Positions 43,626 through 52,011 of a DNA stretch of 64,000 nt are shown here, in pieces; the stretch's first letter is position 1; every line of letters begins with the position of its first letter. The stretch lies in NCBI RefSeq assembly GCF_945957465.1, contig NZ_CAMFLC010000001.1:62001-126000 (forward strand). Reading direction: 5' to 3'. The notes below the pieces were generated by a model. It worked only from the letters and a program-made list of their open reading frames with translations, made no database searches and was not told the DNA's origin. The stretch is from an uncultured Leifsonia sp. GTDB lineage: Bacteria; Actinomycetota; Actinomycetes; Actinomycetales; Microbacteriaceae. The position numbers and the translations under genes were made by a program.

Positions 43626-45922
43626 CAACGACCGTTCTCCTGGCCCGCTTCGTCGGTCGACGTATCGTTTGCCGGCGGTTGCTCGCCCGTCGACGCTTCC
43701 GGACCGGGCGTCGCGCCCGATCCAGAGGCGTCGCCCAGGTGGATGTCGTTCTTCGCCAGCAGCTCTGTCATTCCAGCGGCGATGTGGCGCGAGTATTCCT
43801 CGGTGAGGTGGACCTGATCGAACTTGATCGGCATTCCCGCGGCGAAAGCGGGGCACCGTCCGCTGACGCAGAAGAGATCGCGGGTGTCGATCCATTTCGC
43901 GTTGGGCACCCGCTTCGCCCAGGCGGCATCGCCCTCCGCGCGCTTCTTCCACTCCGCTGTCACCTGCGAGACGCACTCCTTGGGGCTGGTGCGCGGGGAG
44001 TAGCACTCGCGGATGTCCTTGTCCGCGCTCGGCGGGGCCAGCAGCGCGATGGTTCCGACGTCCGGCGACAGCGTGGTGAGGTAGCTCAGCAGTGCGTCGC
44101 CGTACTCCTCCATCGTGACCGCACCGTTGCCGGCCGGGTAGCGCTGCTGGATGAGGTAGCTGTTCGTGACGACGAGCAGATCGGGCTTCAGCGAAGCGAT
44201 CGTCTCGACGGCGTAGGCCCGCCGATCGGGGCACGCCGCCTGCGACGCCGCGTTCATCAGGGTGGCGAGGTCGATGAACGGGCAGGAGTACATGCTGAGC
44301 GAGGTGACCTTGATCCGTCCCTCCGACCCCTCGGCCAGCGCGCGGAAGAGCGGCAGGTAAGCGACCGACGTCGAGTCGCCGGCGAGCACCACGGAGTAGG
44401 GGGCGTCCGGCGACCCCCAGGTGCATCGGTCGACCGGCGGACGACCCGGGTTCGCGCATGCGTCGGTGGCCGCGTCGCGCTGATACTTCGCCACGATGCT
44501 GTCGAAGGACGGCGTGGTCTCCGGCCATTGCGTCGCCTCGAGTGCGGCGCTCAACGCAGCTTTGATCGTTGTCAGCGCTTGTCCCTCCGCACCGGGTTGG
44601 ACCGGCGCCGGCGCGGCTTGCGACGGCCCCGTCTCGCTCGGTCCTCCGCTTTTCGCCTGATTGTCGACGACGAACGTCGCGACCACCGCGACGATCGCGA
44701 CCAGCGATGTCGCCGTGAGGACCACGGCCTGCACCCTGTTGATCGAAGAGCTTCGGCGCCTCGGGTTGGGCTCCAACCACTTCGAACGGCGCACTGTCTC
44801 CTCGACGAAGCGGAACGACAACTCCGCCACGACGAGGGTCACCGCGATCGACACGACGGCGGGAATCGCGGTCTTGTCCCCCGGCAACCCCCGAAAGGCT
44901 TCGGTGATCAGGATCAGGGCGGGGAAGTGCCAGAGGTAGAGAGAGTACGAGATGTCGCCGAGATGGGTGAAGACCGGGTTGTCGAGCGGGTTGAGCCACG
45001 GCCTCCGCGCGGGTCGCCAGGGGAAGGCGATGAAGACGGCGGCGCTGACGACCGCCAGCAGCGCCCAGGGCGCAGGGAAGCCCTGATCCGACGGCGTGAT
45101 CGCCGCCGCGAGCAGCATGCCCGCAAGCGACAGCAGCATGATCGGCGGCCGCCACAGCGATGGCAGCCGGTCGAAGAGCGGCATGCAGAACGCGATCGTC
45201 GCCCCCACCGAGAGCTCCCAGAGCCGGGCGGGCGTGATGAAGTACGCGGTGGCGCTGTCGGACTGCGTGAGCTGGAGGGAGACCAGGAACAGGCCTGCAG
45301 TGATCACCAGGGACACGGCAGCGGCGAGGACGCGGGGATGACGCTCCCGGATCACCAGCATCGCGATCACGAGGACGGCGACCGGCCACACCAGGTAGTA
45401 CTGCTCCTCCAGGCTGAGCGACCAGTAGTGCTGGAGCGGGGAGGTCTGCGCGCCCTGAGCGAAGTAGTCCGTCGCCTCAGCCGCGAAACGCCAGTTCGAC
45501 ACGAAGAAGAGCGAGGCGATCCCGTCCCACACGGTCGACATGAACCGGCCCGTGGCGAACAACGCCCACGCACCGATGAGTGTGACGGCGATCACGGTCG
45601 CCGACGCGGGGATGAGCCGCCGGATGCGTCGCCGGTAGAAGGCGAAGAACTTGATGGTGCCCGAGCGCTCGTACTCGCGGTAGAGCAGCGATGTCATGAG
45701 GAAGCCGGAGATGACGAAGAAGATGTCGACACCGACGAACCCGCCCGCCGGCCACTCGAACGCGTGGTTCAGGATGACCAGCCCGACGGCGAGCGCGCGG
45801 AGACCCTGCAGATCCATCCGCTTCTTCGAGCGCACGACGGGCAGCGTGCGCGCCGATGGCGTCGCCGACCTCCGGCGCGCGCCCGATTCTGCGCGGGTAC
45901 GGGGCTGGGTGTCTGATGTCAT
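43625..45922 (-). CDS. Acyltransferase-3 / SGNH fusion protein, copy 1
   Basis: A 765-residue paralogue of the next gene, with the same order: helical acyltransferase (MDLQGLRALAVGLVILNHAF, FVGVDIFFVISGFLMTS), an extra helix, a Gly/Pro linker and an SGNH domain (LAGDSTSVAYLP, FDQVHLTEEYSRH). Long stretches such as SPLQHYWSLSLEEQYYLVWP are identical in the two. The ATG at 45922 is chosen; a GTG at 45955 is possible but has no better site. The D,D-carboxypeptidase gene upstream supports a cell-wall function (inference). Confidence 0.92.
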   Translation of the reverse strand: MTSDTQPRTRAESGARRRSATPSARTLPVVRSKKRMDLQGLRALAVGLVILNHAFEWPAGGFVGVDIFFVISGFLMTSLLYREYERSGTIKFFAFYRRRIRRLIPASATVIAVTLIGAWALFATGRFMSTVWDGIASLFFVSNWRFAAEATDYFAQGAQTSPLQHYWSLSLEEQYYLVWPVAVLVIAMLVIRERHPRVLAAAVSLVITAGLFLVSLQLTQSDSATAYFITPARLWELSVGATIAFCMPLFDRLPSLWRPPIMLLSLAGMLLAAAITPSDQGFPAPWALLAVVSAAVFIAFPWRPARRPWLNPLDNPVFTHLGDISYSLYLWHFPALILITEAFRGLPGDKTAIPAVVSIAVTLVVAELSFRFVEETVRRSKWLEPNPRRRSSSINRVQAVVLTATSLVAIVAVVATFVVDNQAKSGGPSETGPSQAAPAPVQPGAEGQALTTIKAALSAALEATQWPETTPSFDSIVAKYQRDAATDACANPGRPPVDRCTWGSPDAPYSVVLAGDSTSVAYLPLFRALAEGSEGRIKVTSLSMYSCPFIDLATLMNAASQAACPDRRAYAVETIASLKPDLLVVTNSYLIQQRYPAGNGAVTMEEYGDALLSYLTTLSPDVGTIALLAPPSADKDIRECYSPRTSPKECVSQVTAEWKKRAEGDAAWAKRVPNAKWIDTRDLFCVSGRCPAFAAGMPIKFDQVHLTEEYSRHIAAGMTELLAKNDIHLGDASGSGATPGPEASTGEQPPANDTSTDEAGQENGR

Positions 45923-46089
45923 GTGGTCGGGGCCTCGTCGGGTGCGGTGAAGCACCGACGCTAGCGCGCCGAATCGGACGTCCCGGAGGCTGCTCCGCCT
46001 CCACCGCCCCGGCCGTCTGGGCTCAGTCCGAGCCGCTCACCCCGGCCCTCACCCGAGCAATCATCTGCGCGGCAGGAGCCCCGGGCGTG

Positions 46090-47349
46090 TCAGGCCCCGA
46101 GGCCGCCCGGGTGGGCCAGACGCCATCCGAATCCCGGGTCGGGCACGTCCTTCGCCAAAGCGAGGTCGACGGTCTTCGTGGACCCGTTGAGCGTGAAAGT
46201 GATGCGGCCGACCACGTCGCCCTTGAACCCCGACTGGATCGGGCGTGTCATGAGGTCGACCTGGATCGGTGTGTCCGACCACACCACGAACGACTGACCG
46301 CTGGTGGCGACGAGGTTCGACGACGCGCCCCACGGGGTCGTGTAGGAGCCGAACGCCTGCCCGGTCGTGGCCGCGTCCACTTCGTGGAAGCCCGCCTGCA
46401 TGCTGGTCAGCAGGCCGGTCACGCCGGCCCACAGCGTGTCGTGGTCCGACGCGCCGAGCACGACGCCCAGCACCCGCACTTTCACTTTCCCGACGGGCAC
46501 CTCCGCTGAGAACAACAGGCAGTATCCCGCCTCGTCGGTGTTGCCGGTCTTGATGCCGTCGACCCCGTCCACGCCGAGCAGCGCGTTGGTGTTGTCCTGT
46601 GCCCCCGCTCCGGGAAGCGTCGCGGACTTCTGCGAGACGATCGACGACAGCACGGGAGAGGCGAGCACCAGCTTGCCGAGGCCGATCAGGTCTTTCGTCG
46701 TGCTGACGTTCGCGGGGTCGAGGCCGTCCGGGCTGACCACCTTGGTGCCGGTGAAGCCCTTGGAACCGAGCCACGCGTTCGCGGCCTTGACGTAGGCCGA
46801 GGTGGACCCGTACGCCCAGTTCGCCAGCGAGATCGCGTAGTTGTTCGCGGAGGGCAGAAGCATCGCGGTGAGAGCCTGCTTCTCCGTCATCGAGGTGCCC
46901 GCTTTGACCGGGGCCCACGAGCCGCCGTCCGCGATGACCTCGTTCCAGATGTCGACGTCCTTCTGCGTGAACGAGATCGTCGGCCCCTCGGAGGATCCGT
47001 CGAGCGGCTTGGCGTTCAGCACGACGAGGGCGGTGACCGTCTTGGTCATGCTGGCGATGGGCATGCTGGCGTCGCTGCCGTGGTACTCGGTGGCACCCGG
47101 GTAATCGGGCGCCGTGATCGCGGCCGACCCGTAGCCGGGCCACGCCAGCTGCGCCGCGGCCTGGGTGAGCGACTTCTCATGCTGGGTCACCGCCGCCGTC
47201 GCGGGCACCGGGGTGACGATCGAGGCTGCGAGGTACAGCAGAGCGATAAGCAGCGCGCCGCCCACTCCGAAGACGGCCACCCGGCGACGCCGATACACCT
47301 GCTTGCGGTTCAGACGGCGCGGCGGATCGGCGAGAACTTGCTGAGGCAC
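46090..47349 (-). CDS. Serine-type D-Ala-D-Ala carboxypeptidase (low-mass PBP)
   Basis: A 419-residue penicillin-binding protein that trims the terminal D-Ala of peptidoglycan stems. One N-terminal membrane helix (about 24-46) anchors it outside. The three active-site motifs are present: SMTK (near residue 98), SANN in LLPSANNYA, and KTGNT in GIKTGNTDEAG. A C-terminal beta domain follows. TAGACT ends 6 nt before the GTG at 47349. It lies among cell-surface acyltransferases. Class and chemistry are clear; the exact DacA/DacC type is not. Confidence 0.92.
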   Translation of the reverse strand: MPQQVLADPPRRLNRKQVYRRRRVAVFGVGGALLIALLYLAASIVTPVPATAAVTQHEKSLTQAAAQLAWPGYGSAAITAPDYPGATEYHGSDASMPIASMTKTVTALVVLNAKPLDGSSEGPTISFTQKDVDIWNEVIADGGSWAPVKAGTSMTEKQALTAMLLPSANNYAISLANWAYGSTSAYVKAANAWLGSKGFTGTKVVSPDGLDPANVSTTKDLIGLGKLVLASPVLSSIVSQKSATLPGAGAQDNTNALLGVDGVDGIKTGNTDEAGYCLLFSAEVPVGKVKVRVLGVVLGASDHDTLWAGVTGLLTSMQAGFHEVDAATTGQAFGSYTTPWGASSNLVATSGQSFVVWSDTPIQVDLMTRPIQSGFKGDVVGRITFTLNGSTKTVDLALAKDVPDPGFGWRLAHPGGLGA

Positions 47350-47361
47350 GTTCGGAGTCTA
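47350..47361 (-). promoter_or_regulatory. Candidate leaderless promoter of the carboxypeptidase gene
   Basis: TAGACT on the minus strand (47361-47356) ends 6 nt before the GTG start. There is no ribosome site between them. Confidence 0.5.
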
Positions 47362-47431
47362 CGGAACCTGCGCAGGCATCTCCTGAGAACGCGCCAGCGG
47401 TGCACGATTCGGGCCGCCCGGCCGACCTCCC

Positions 47432-48241
47432 TCAGTGGCCGACACGCATCGCCCAGAGCACGACCGCGCTCGCGGACGCCACGTTCAGCGAGTCCACACC
47501 GTGCAGCATCGGGATGGTGACGACGCTGTCCGCCGCGCGGAGCGCCCGCCTGCTGAGCCCGTCGCCCTCCGCGCCGAACACGAGCGCGACGCGCTCCGGC
47601 GCGGCGGCGGCGTAGTCGTCGAGCGCGACCGCGTCGTCCGCGAGGGCGAGCGCCGCGATCTGGAACCCGGCCTCGTGCAGGAGCGGCGCCGCCTCGTCCC
47701 ATTCCGGCAGGCGCGTCCACGGCACCTGAAGCACCGTCCCCATGCTCACCCGTACGCTGCGCCGGTACAGCGGGTCGGCGCACCGCGGGCTGACGAGGAC
47801 CGCGTCGGCGCCGAGGCCGGCGACGCTGCGGAAGATCGCCCCGACGTTCGTGTGGTCCACGATGTCCTCGAGGACCACCACCCGGCGCGCACCCGCCAGC
47901 AGCTCCCGGGGGCCGGGCAGCGTCGGCCGGTGCATCGCGGCGAGCGCACCCCGGTGGAGGTGGTAGCCGGTCAGCTGCTCCAGCAGCGCGGACTCCCCCA
48001 CGAACACCGGCACGTCCGGGAACGGCTCCAGGAGTGGGGCCACGTCATCGAGCCACTGCTCCTGCAGCAGCACGGAACGCGGACGATGGCCTGCGGCCAG
48101 CGCGCGCGTGATGACCTTGGTGGACTCCGCGATATAGAGGCCGCCTTCCGGCTCGCTCACCCGCCGCAGCGCGACGTCGGTGAGACGGGAGTAGTCGGCG
48201 AGGCCGTCGGCGGTCAGGTCGGTCACGCGATGGATCTGCAC
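47432..48241 (-). CDS. TrmH/SpoU-family RNA 2'-O-methyltransferase
   Basis: A 269-residue SPOUT methyltransferase that adds a 2'-O-methyl group to rRNA or tRNA. The N-terminal RNA-binding part has GGLYIAESTKVITRAL; the knotted domain holds motif 1 VDHTNVGAIFRSVAGLGADAV with the catalytic Arg, motif 2 LVFGAEGDGLS and motif 3 IPMLHGVDSLNVASASAVVLW. Length is normal. CAATCT ends 6 nt before the GTG at 48241. The RNA target cannot be told from sequence. Divergent from the sirtuin gene. Confidence 0.93.
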   Translation of the reverse strand: MQIHRVTDLTADGLADYSRLTDVALRRVSEPEGGLYIAESTKVITRALAAGHRPRSVLLQEQWLDDVAPLLEPFPDVPVFVGESALLEQLTGYHLHRGALAAMHRPTLPGPRELLAGARRVVVLEDIVDHTNVGAIFRSVAGLGADAVLVSPRCADPLYRRSVRVSMGTVLQVPWTRLPEWDEAAPLLHEAGFQIAALALADDAVALDDYAAAAPERVALVFGAEGDGLSRRALRAADSVVTIPMLHGVDSLNVASASAVVLWAMRVGH

Positions 48242-48253
48242 TCGTCCAGATTG
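48242..48253 (-). promoter_or_regulatory. Candidate leaderless promoter of the RNA methyltransferase
   Basis: CAATCT on the minus strand (48253-48248) ends 6 nt before the GTG. The first base departs from TANNNT, so support is weaker than at other sites. Confidence 0.35.
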
Positions 48254-48322
48254 CCAGTCCCCGGAAACAAATCCGAAAAGCGGCCGGTTTAGACTCCAGA
48301 GAGGACCGACCGGGAGGTGACA

Positions 48323-49168
48323 GTGACCACACTGACGACGGAGCTCTCCCCCGAGCTGGCCCGGGGCATCGACGAGGCCGCCTCGTTGCTCGCCGGCCGC
48401 ACCTTCGCGGTCCTCACCGGAGCGGGGGTGTCGACCGACTCGGGCATCCCCGATTACCGCGGTGAGGGCGCCCCGAAGCGCACGCCGATGACGTTCCAGC
48501 AGTTCCTCGCCGACGACCGCTACCGCCGGCGCTACTGGGCGGGAAGCCACGTCGGCTATCGCCGCTTCGCCGCGGCGAATCCCAACGCCGGTCACCGGGC
48601 GCTGGCGGCCCTGGAGGCGGCGGGCGCCGCGAACGGGGTCGTCACCCAGAACGTCGACGGTCTGCACAAGCAGGCGGGCAGCCGGCGGGTCGTCGACCTC
48701 CACGGCTCGATGGATCGCGTCCTCTGCCTGGTGTGCGGTCAGATCTTCGCGCGCGAGGCGATCACGGCGCGCATCGACGCCGCCAACCCGTGGCTCGACG
48801 CCGAAGGCGCCGTCGAGATCGCGCCGGACGGCGACGCGATCGTGACCGACGTCGACTCCTTCGTCGTGCCCGACTGCACCGTGTGCGGGGGCCGGCTGAA
48901 GCCCGACGTGGTCTTCTTCGGCGAGTTCATCCCGGCAGAGAAGTACCGCGAGGCCAGCGCGCTCGTCCGCGGGGCCGACGCGCTCGTCATCGCCGGGTCG
49001 TCGCTGGTGGTCAACTCCGGCATCCGGCTGCTCGAGGAGGCAAGGCGCAGGCGCCTGCCCATCGTGATCGTCAACCGCGGCGAGACCAAAGGCGACGGCA
49101 GAGCCACCATTAAGCTGGACGGCGGGACCACCGAGACGCTGGTCGAGCTCGCACACCGGCTCGCCTAG
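48323..49168 (+). CDS. cobB: Sirtuin NAD-dependent protein deacylase
   Basis: A 281-residue SIR2 enzyme that removes acyl groups from protein lysines using NAD. The NAD motif is [16 protein letters not shown], followed by TQNVDGLH, the catalytic His in DLHGS, and two CxxC pairs (CLVC and CTVC) for zinc; GSSLVVNSG ends the Rossmann fold. I prefer the GTG at 48323 because GGGAGG lies 5 nt before it; the GTG at 48317 overlaps that site. A TAGACT box lies at 48290-48295. A histidine-phosphatase gene follows 32 nt later. Confidence 0.93.
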   Translation: MTTLTTELSPELARGIDEAASLLAGRTFAVLTGAGVSTDSGIPDYRGEGAPKRTPMTFQQFLADDRYRRRYWAGSHVGYRRFAAANPNAGHRALAALEAAGAANGVVTQNVDGLHKQAGSRRVVDLHGSMDRVLCLVCGQIFAREAITARIDAANPWLDAEGAVEIAPDGDAIVTDVDSFVVPDCTVCGGRLKPDVVFFGEFIPAEKYREASALVRGADALVIAGSSLVVNSGIRLLEEARRRRLPIVIVNRGETKGDGRATIKLDGGTTETLVELAHRLA

Positions 49169-49200
49169 CGCGACGCGCGTCCTTCGACGAAAGGACGTGC

Positions 49201-49800
49201 GTGACCTTCATCTCGCTCGTGCGGCACGGCCAGACCGACTGGAATCTGGCCAAGCGCATCCAGGGCTCCAGCGACATCCCGCTCAACAGCACCGGCCGCG
49301 AGCAGGCCGAGGCCACCGGTCGTGCGCTCGCCGGCGGTCGCTTCGACGCCGTCTTCGCCAGCCCGCTCAGCCGGGCGGTGGACACGGCGCGGATCATCGC
49401 CGGCCATCTCGGCCTCGGTGAGCCGCACCGCATCCCCGCGATCGCCGAGCGCCGCTACGGCGAGGCGGAGGGGCTGACCGGGGCGGAGATCCTGGAGCGC
49501 TGGCCGGAGGGGACGCCGGTTCCCGGCCGGGAGTCGCGCGAGGAGGTCGTGCAGCGTGCGCTCCCCGCGCTGCTGGAGCTCGGCGATGCGCACCCGGGCG
49601 AGAACCTCATCGTCGTCAGCCACGGGGGCGTCATCAGCTCGCTCGTGCGCCACGTGACCAACCACGCCCTCCCCGGTCCGGGGGAGGTCATCCCGAACGG
49701 CTCGGTGCACCGTTTCCGCTACGAGGACGGCCGGCTGACGCTCGATCGGTTCAACCTCGGCCCCGAGGACCACGACCTGTTCACGGCGTCGGTGCTCTGA
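49201..49800 (+). CDS. Histidine phosphatase family protein
   Basis: A 199-residue phosphoglycerate-mutase-like phosphatase. The catalytic RHG is in LVRHGQTDWNLAKRIQG, with the second histidine in VVSHGGVIS and the supporting Arg in SPLSRAVDTA. Members hydrolyse many phosphomonoesters; the substrate is unknown. The GTG at 49201 has an AAAGGA site. It follows the sirtuin gene by 32 nt on the same strand and likely shares its transcript. It converges on the glycosyltransferase with 21 nt between. Confidence 0.92.
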   Translation: MTFISLVRHGQTDWNLAKRIQGSSDIPLNSTGREQAEATGRALAGGRFDAVFASPLSRAVDTARIIAGHLGLGEPHRIPAIAERRYGEAEGLTGAEILERWPEGTPVPGRESREEVVQRALPALLELGDAHPGENLIVVSHGGVISSLVRHVTNHALPGPGEVIPNGSVHRFRYEDGRLTLDRFNLGPEDHDLFTASVL

Positions 49801-49821
49801 GTCCGGTCGCGCGGGCTCCGC

Positions 49822-50913
49822 TCAGCGGCCGGGTCGCGGTGCGCGCGCAGCGGTGGCGGTCAGCACGGTCATGAGGTGCTCGGCGGAGGCGTCCCAGGTG
49901 AACCGCGCGGCCTCCCGTCGTGAGCCGGCCGACCGCTCCGCCCAGACACCCGGCTCCTCCAGGTGGCGCACACGCGCGACGAGCGCATCGGCGTCGTCGG
50001 CCGGGAAGTAGAGCGCCGACGACCCGCCGATCTCCCGGAAGATCGGGATGTCGCTCACGACCACCGGCGTCCCGAGGGTCATCGATTCGACGAGCGGGAT
50101 GCCGAAGCCCTCGTCGCGGGAAGCGGTGACGAGCGCGGTCGCTCGCGCAAGGGTCTCGGCGTAGTCCTCGTCGCTGGCGCCGTCATGGAACACCAGCTGT
50201 GCGCCGGGGGCGAGGGCGGTGAGCCGCTCGCGCTCGGCCGGGGTCACCCGGCTCATCAGGTGCAGGCGGTAGTCAGGAAGCTGCGCCGCCGCGCGAACGA
50301 GGGTGTCCACGTTCTTGTAGGGCATGAACGACCCCATGTAGACGAGGCTCTTCGATTCGGGCTGCGTGCGAGCCGCGCGCTCCTCCGGGATCGCCGGCAT
50401 GTCGGCCGCATTCGGGACCACGGAGACGGGACGGCGGGTCAGCCGGTGCTCGGCGATCAGAGACTTGGTCGTCCCGGACACCGTGACGACCGCGTCGGCA
50501 CGGTTGAGGAGCAGTCGCTGCGGCCACCACGCCAGGTGATACAGCCTCCAGAGAACGCGCACGAACGCCGGCAGGTCGCGCGGCGGGGTCGGGTGGCGGT
50601 AGTAGATCAGATCATGGACGGTGAGTACGAGCCGGTAGCGTCTGCCGAAACCGCCCATCGTCTGCATGGGAGTGAACACGACATCCGGCTTCAGCTTGTT
50701 GACCCGGCGTGCGATCCACGGCTCGCCGACCGAGGTCGGCGACGCGATCAGCTCCCACGGGAGATCGGGCAGCAGTTCGAGCTGACGGTGGTCGCTGATC
50801 AGCATGGTGACCGCGTGCCGTTCGGCCAGCGCCGTCACCAGTCCGGCCGTGAACCGGCTGATCCCGTCGTGGCGGCCGATACGCGTGTAACGGCAGTCGA
50901 AGAGGATCTTCAC
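49822..50913 (-). CDS. GT4-family glycosyltransferase
   Basis: A 363-residue retaining glycosyltransferase of the GT-B fold. The N-terminal half opens KILFDCRYTRIGRHDGISRF; the nucleotide-sugar half contains LVYMGSFMPYKN and the EX7E-type donor motif DEGFGIPLVESMTLGTPVVVSD. No membrane helix is seen, so it works at the inner face. The GTG at 50913 overlaps the hydrolase stop by GTGA. Similar genes build capsule or glycolipid sugars; donor and acceptor are unknown. Confidence 0.9.
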   Translation of the reverse strand: MKILFDCRYTRIGRHDGISRFTAGLVTALAERHAVTMLISDHRQLELLPDLPWELIASPTSVGEPWIARRVNKLKPDVVFTPMQTMGGFGRRYRLVLTVHDLIYYRHPTPPRDLPAFVRVLWRLYHLAWWPQRLLLNRADAVVTVSGTTKSLIAEHRLTRRPVSVVPNAADMPAIPEERAARTQPESKSLVYMGSFMPYKNVDTLVRAAAQLPDYRLHLMSRVTPAERERLTALAPGAQLVFHDGASDEDYAETLARATALVTASRDEGFGIPLVESMTLGTPVVVSDIPIFREIGGSSALYFPADDADALVARVRHLEEPGVWAERSAGSRREAARFTWDASAEHLMTVLTATAARAPRPGR

Positions 50914-51857
50914 CTGTCGTCCTCCGGGCGGTTCCGCTCGGCCCGCGCCGCGGAGCGCAGGAACTCCTCGATGGCGGTCGCGGCCTCCACCGGCTTCTCG
51001 TAGTGGATGAGATGCCCGACGTCGGCGATCTCGACGAGTCGTGCGTCGGGAAAGAGGCCGCGGAGCCGCCGCTCGGCCGCGATCGGCGTGATGTCATCGT
51101 CCACCGCGGCCACCAGGAGCGTCGGCTCGGGGATGCGTGCTGCGTACCCGCTGACGTCGTGCGACACCGACGCACGGAACGCCTCCAGCACGACCCGCCT
51201 GTCGCGGAAGGCCGAGAAGTAGCTGTCGTGCTGGCCGTGGATCCAGGAACGCAGCCCGCGATCACGCGTCTTGGCCATCGCTTCGCTCATGACCCTGACG
51301 ATCACGCGGTTGCGCAGCAGCACGAAGCCGAGTCGTTCCGGCAGCGCCGCCGCCAGCCAGTAGTAGAAGATCGCGAGCCGCGTCAGCACCCCGCGCGGCC
51401 CGGCGAGCGCAGGCTGGCCGATGGGATTGACGAGCACGACCGCAGCAGGCCGCGCACCTCCCGCGTGGGCGAGCGACGCCGACACGACGATCGAGCCGAA
51501 CGAATGGCCGAGGAGGACGACCCGCCCCTCGATGCCCAGCGCGGCCACGAACGCGCGCAGCCACTGCGAATAGCCGTCGATGTCGTGGGCGCGCTCGGTC
51601 ATCGGGGTGGATTCGCCGAATCCCGGGAGGTCGGGCGAGATCAGCCGCAGACCGTGCAGCTGGGCCACGACGGGCTCGAGACCGTGGTGATCGCCTCGGA
51701 ACCCGTGCACGAGCACCACCGTCGTGTCGGCGTCGGGGGCGCCGTACTCCCAGTAGTGCGTCATCCCGCCCAGCAGCGGGAGCTCGCCTTGCCGGACGGG
51801 AACCCGGCCGAGCGCCTCCGCGTACGGCGAGGCGGCGTACCGTGTCGTGGGGGTCAT
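50910..51857 (-). CDS. Alpha/beta-fold hydrolase
   Basis: A 315-residue hydrolase. The oxyanion motif is LVHGFRGDHHG, the nucleophile elbow is LLGHSFGSIV, and the acid and base are in AVDDDITP and DVGHLIHYEKP. The ATG at 51857 follows a TAGACT box by 8 nt. It is coupled by GTGA to the glycosyltransferase. It is divergent from treS. The substrate cannot be predicted; esterase or lipase activity is the default for the family. Confidence 0.9.
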   Translation of the reverse strand: MTPTTRYAASPYAEALGRVPVRQGELPLLGGMTHYWEYGAPDADTTVVLVHGFRGDHHGLEPVVAQLHGLRLISPDLPGFGESTPMTERAHDIDGYSQWLRAFVAALGIEGRVVLLGHSFGSIVVSASLAHAGGARPAAVVLVNPIGQPALAGPRGVLTRLAIFYYWLAAALPERLGFVLLRNRVIVRVMSEAMAKTRDRGLRSWIHGQHDSYFSAFRDRRVVLEAFRASVSHDVSGYAARIPEPTLLVAAVDDDITPIAAERRLRGLFPDARLVEIADVGHLIHYEKPVEAATAIEEFLRSAARAERNRPEDDR

Positions 51858-51871
51858 CGCCGTCCAGTCTA
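51858..51871 (-). promoter_or_regulatory. Candidate leaderless promoter of the hydrolase gene
   Basis: TAGACT on the minus strand (51871-51866) ends 8 nt before the ATG at 51857. Confidence 0.45.
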
Positions 51872-51936
51872 AGCGGCGCGGCCCGGCGCGCCGTGAATGT
51901 GCCGCAGGGACTGGACACAGCACGGCGCGCAGGTCC

Positions 51937-51964
51937 TAGACTTCTCTGGATGTAATCGCTTGCA
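51937..51964 (+). promoter_or_regulatory. treS promoter with LacI-type operator
   Basis: TAGACT (51937-51942) is a -10 candidate, with TGGACA (51912-51917) as a -35 at 19-nt spacing. TGTAATCGCTTGCA (51951-51964) fits the CG-centred TGNAANCGNNNNCA form of LacI-family operators and covers the expected start site. A sugar-responsive repressor is therefore likely; none is encoded in the window. Confidence 0.55.
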
Positions 51965-52011
51965 TGCCCCACGTGCACGACCCCCGGGCCCAGCGCTCGA
52001 AAAGGAGAACC

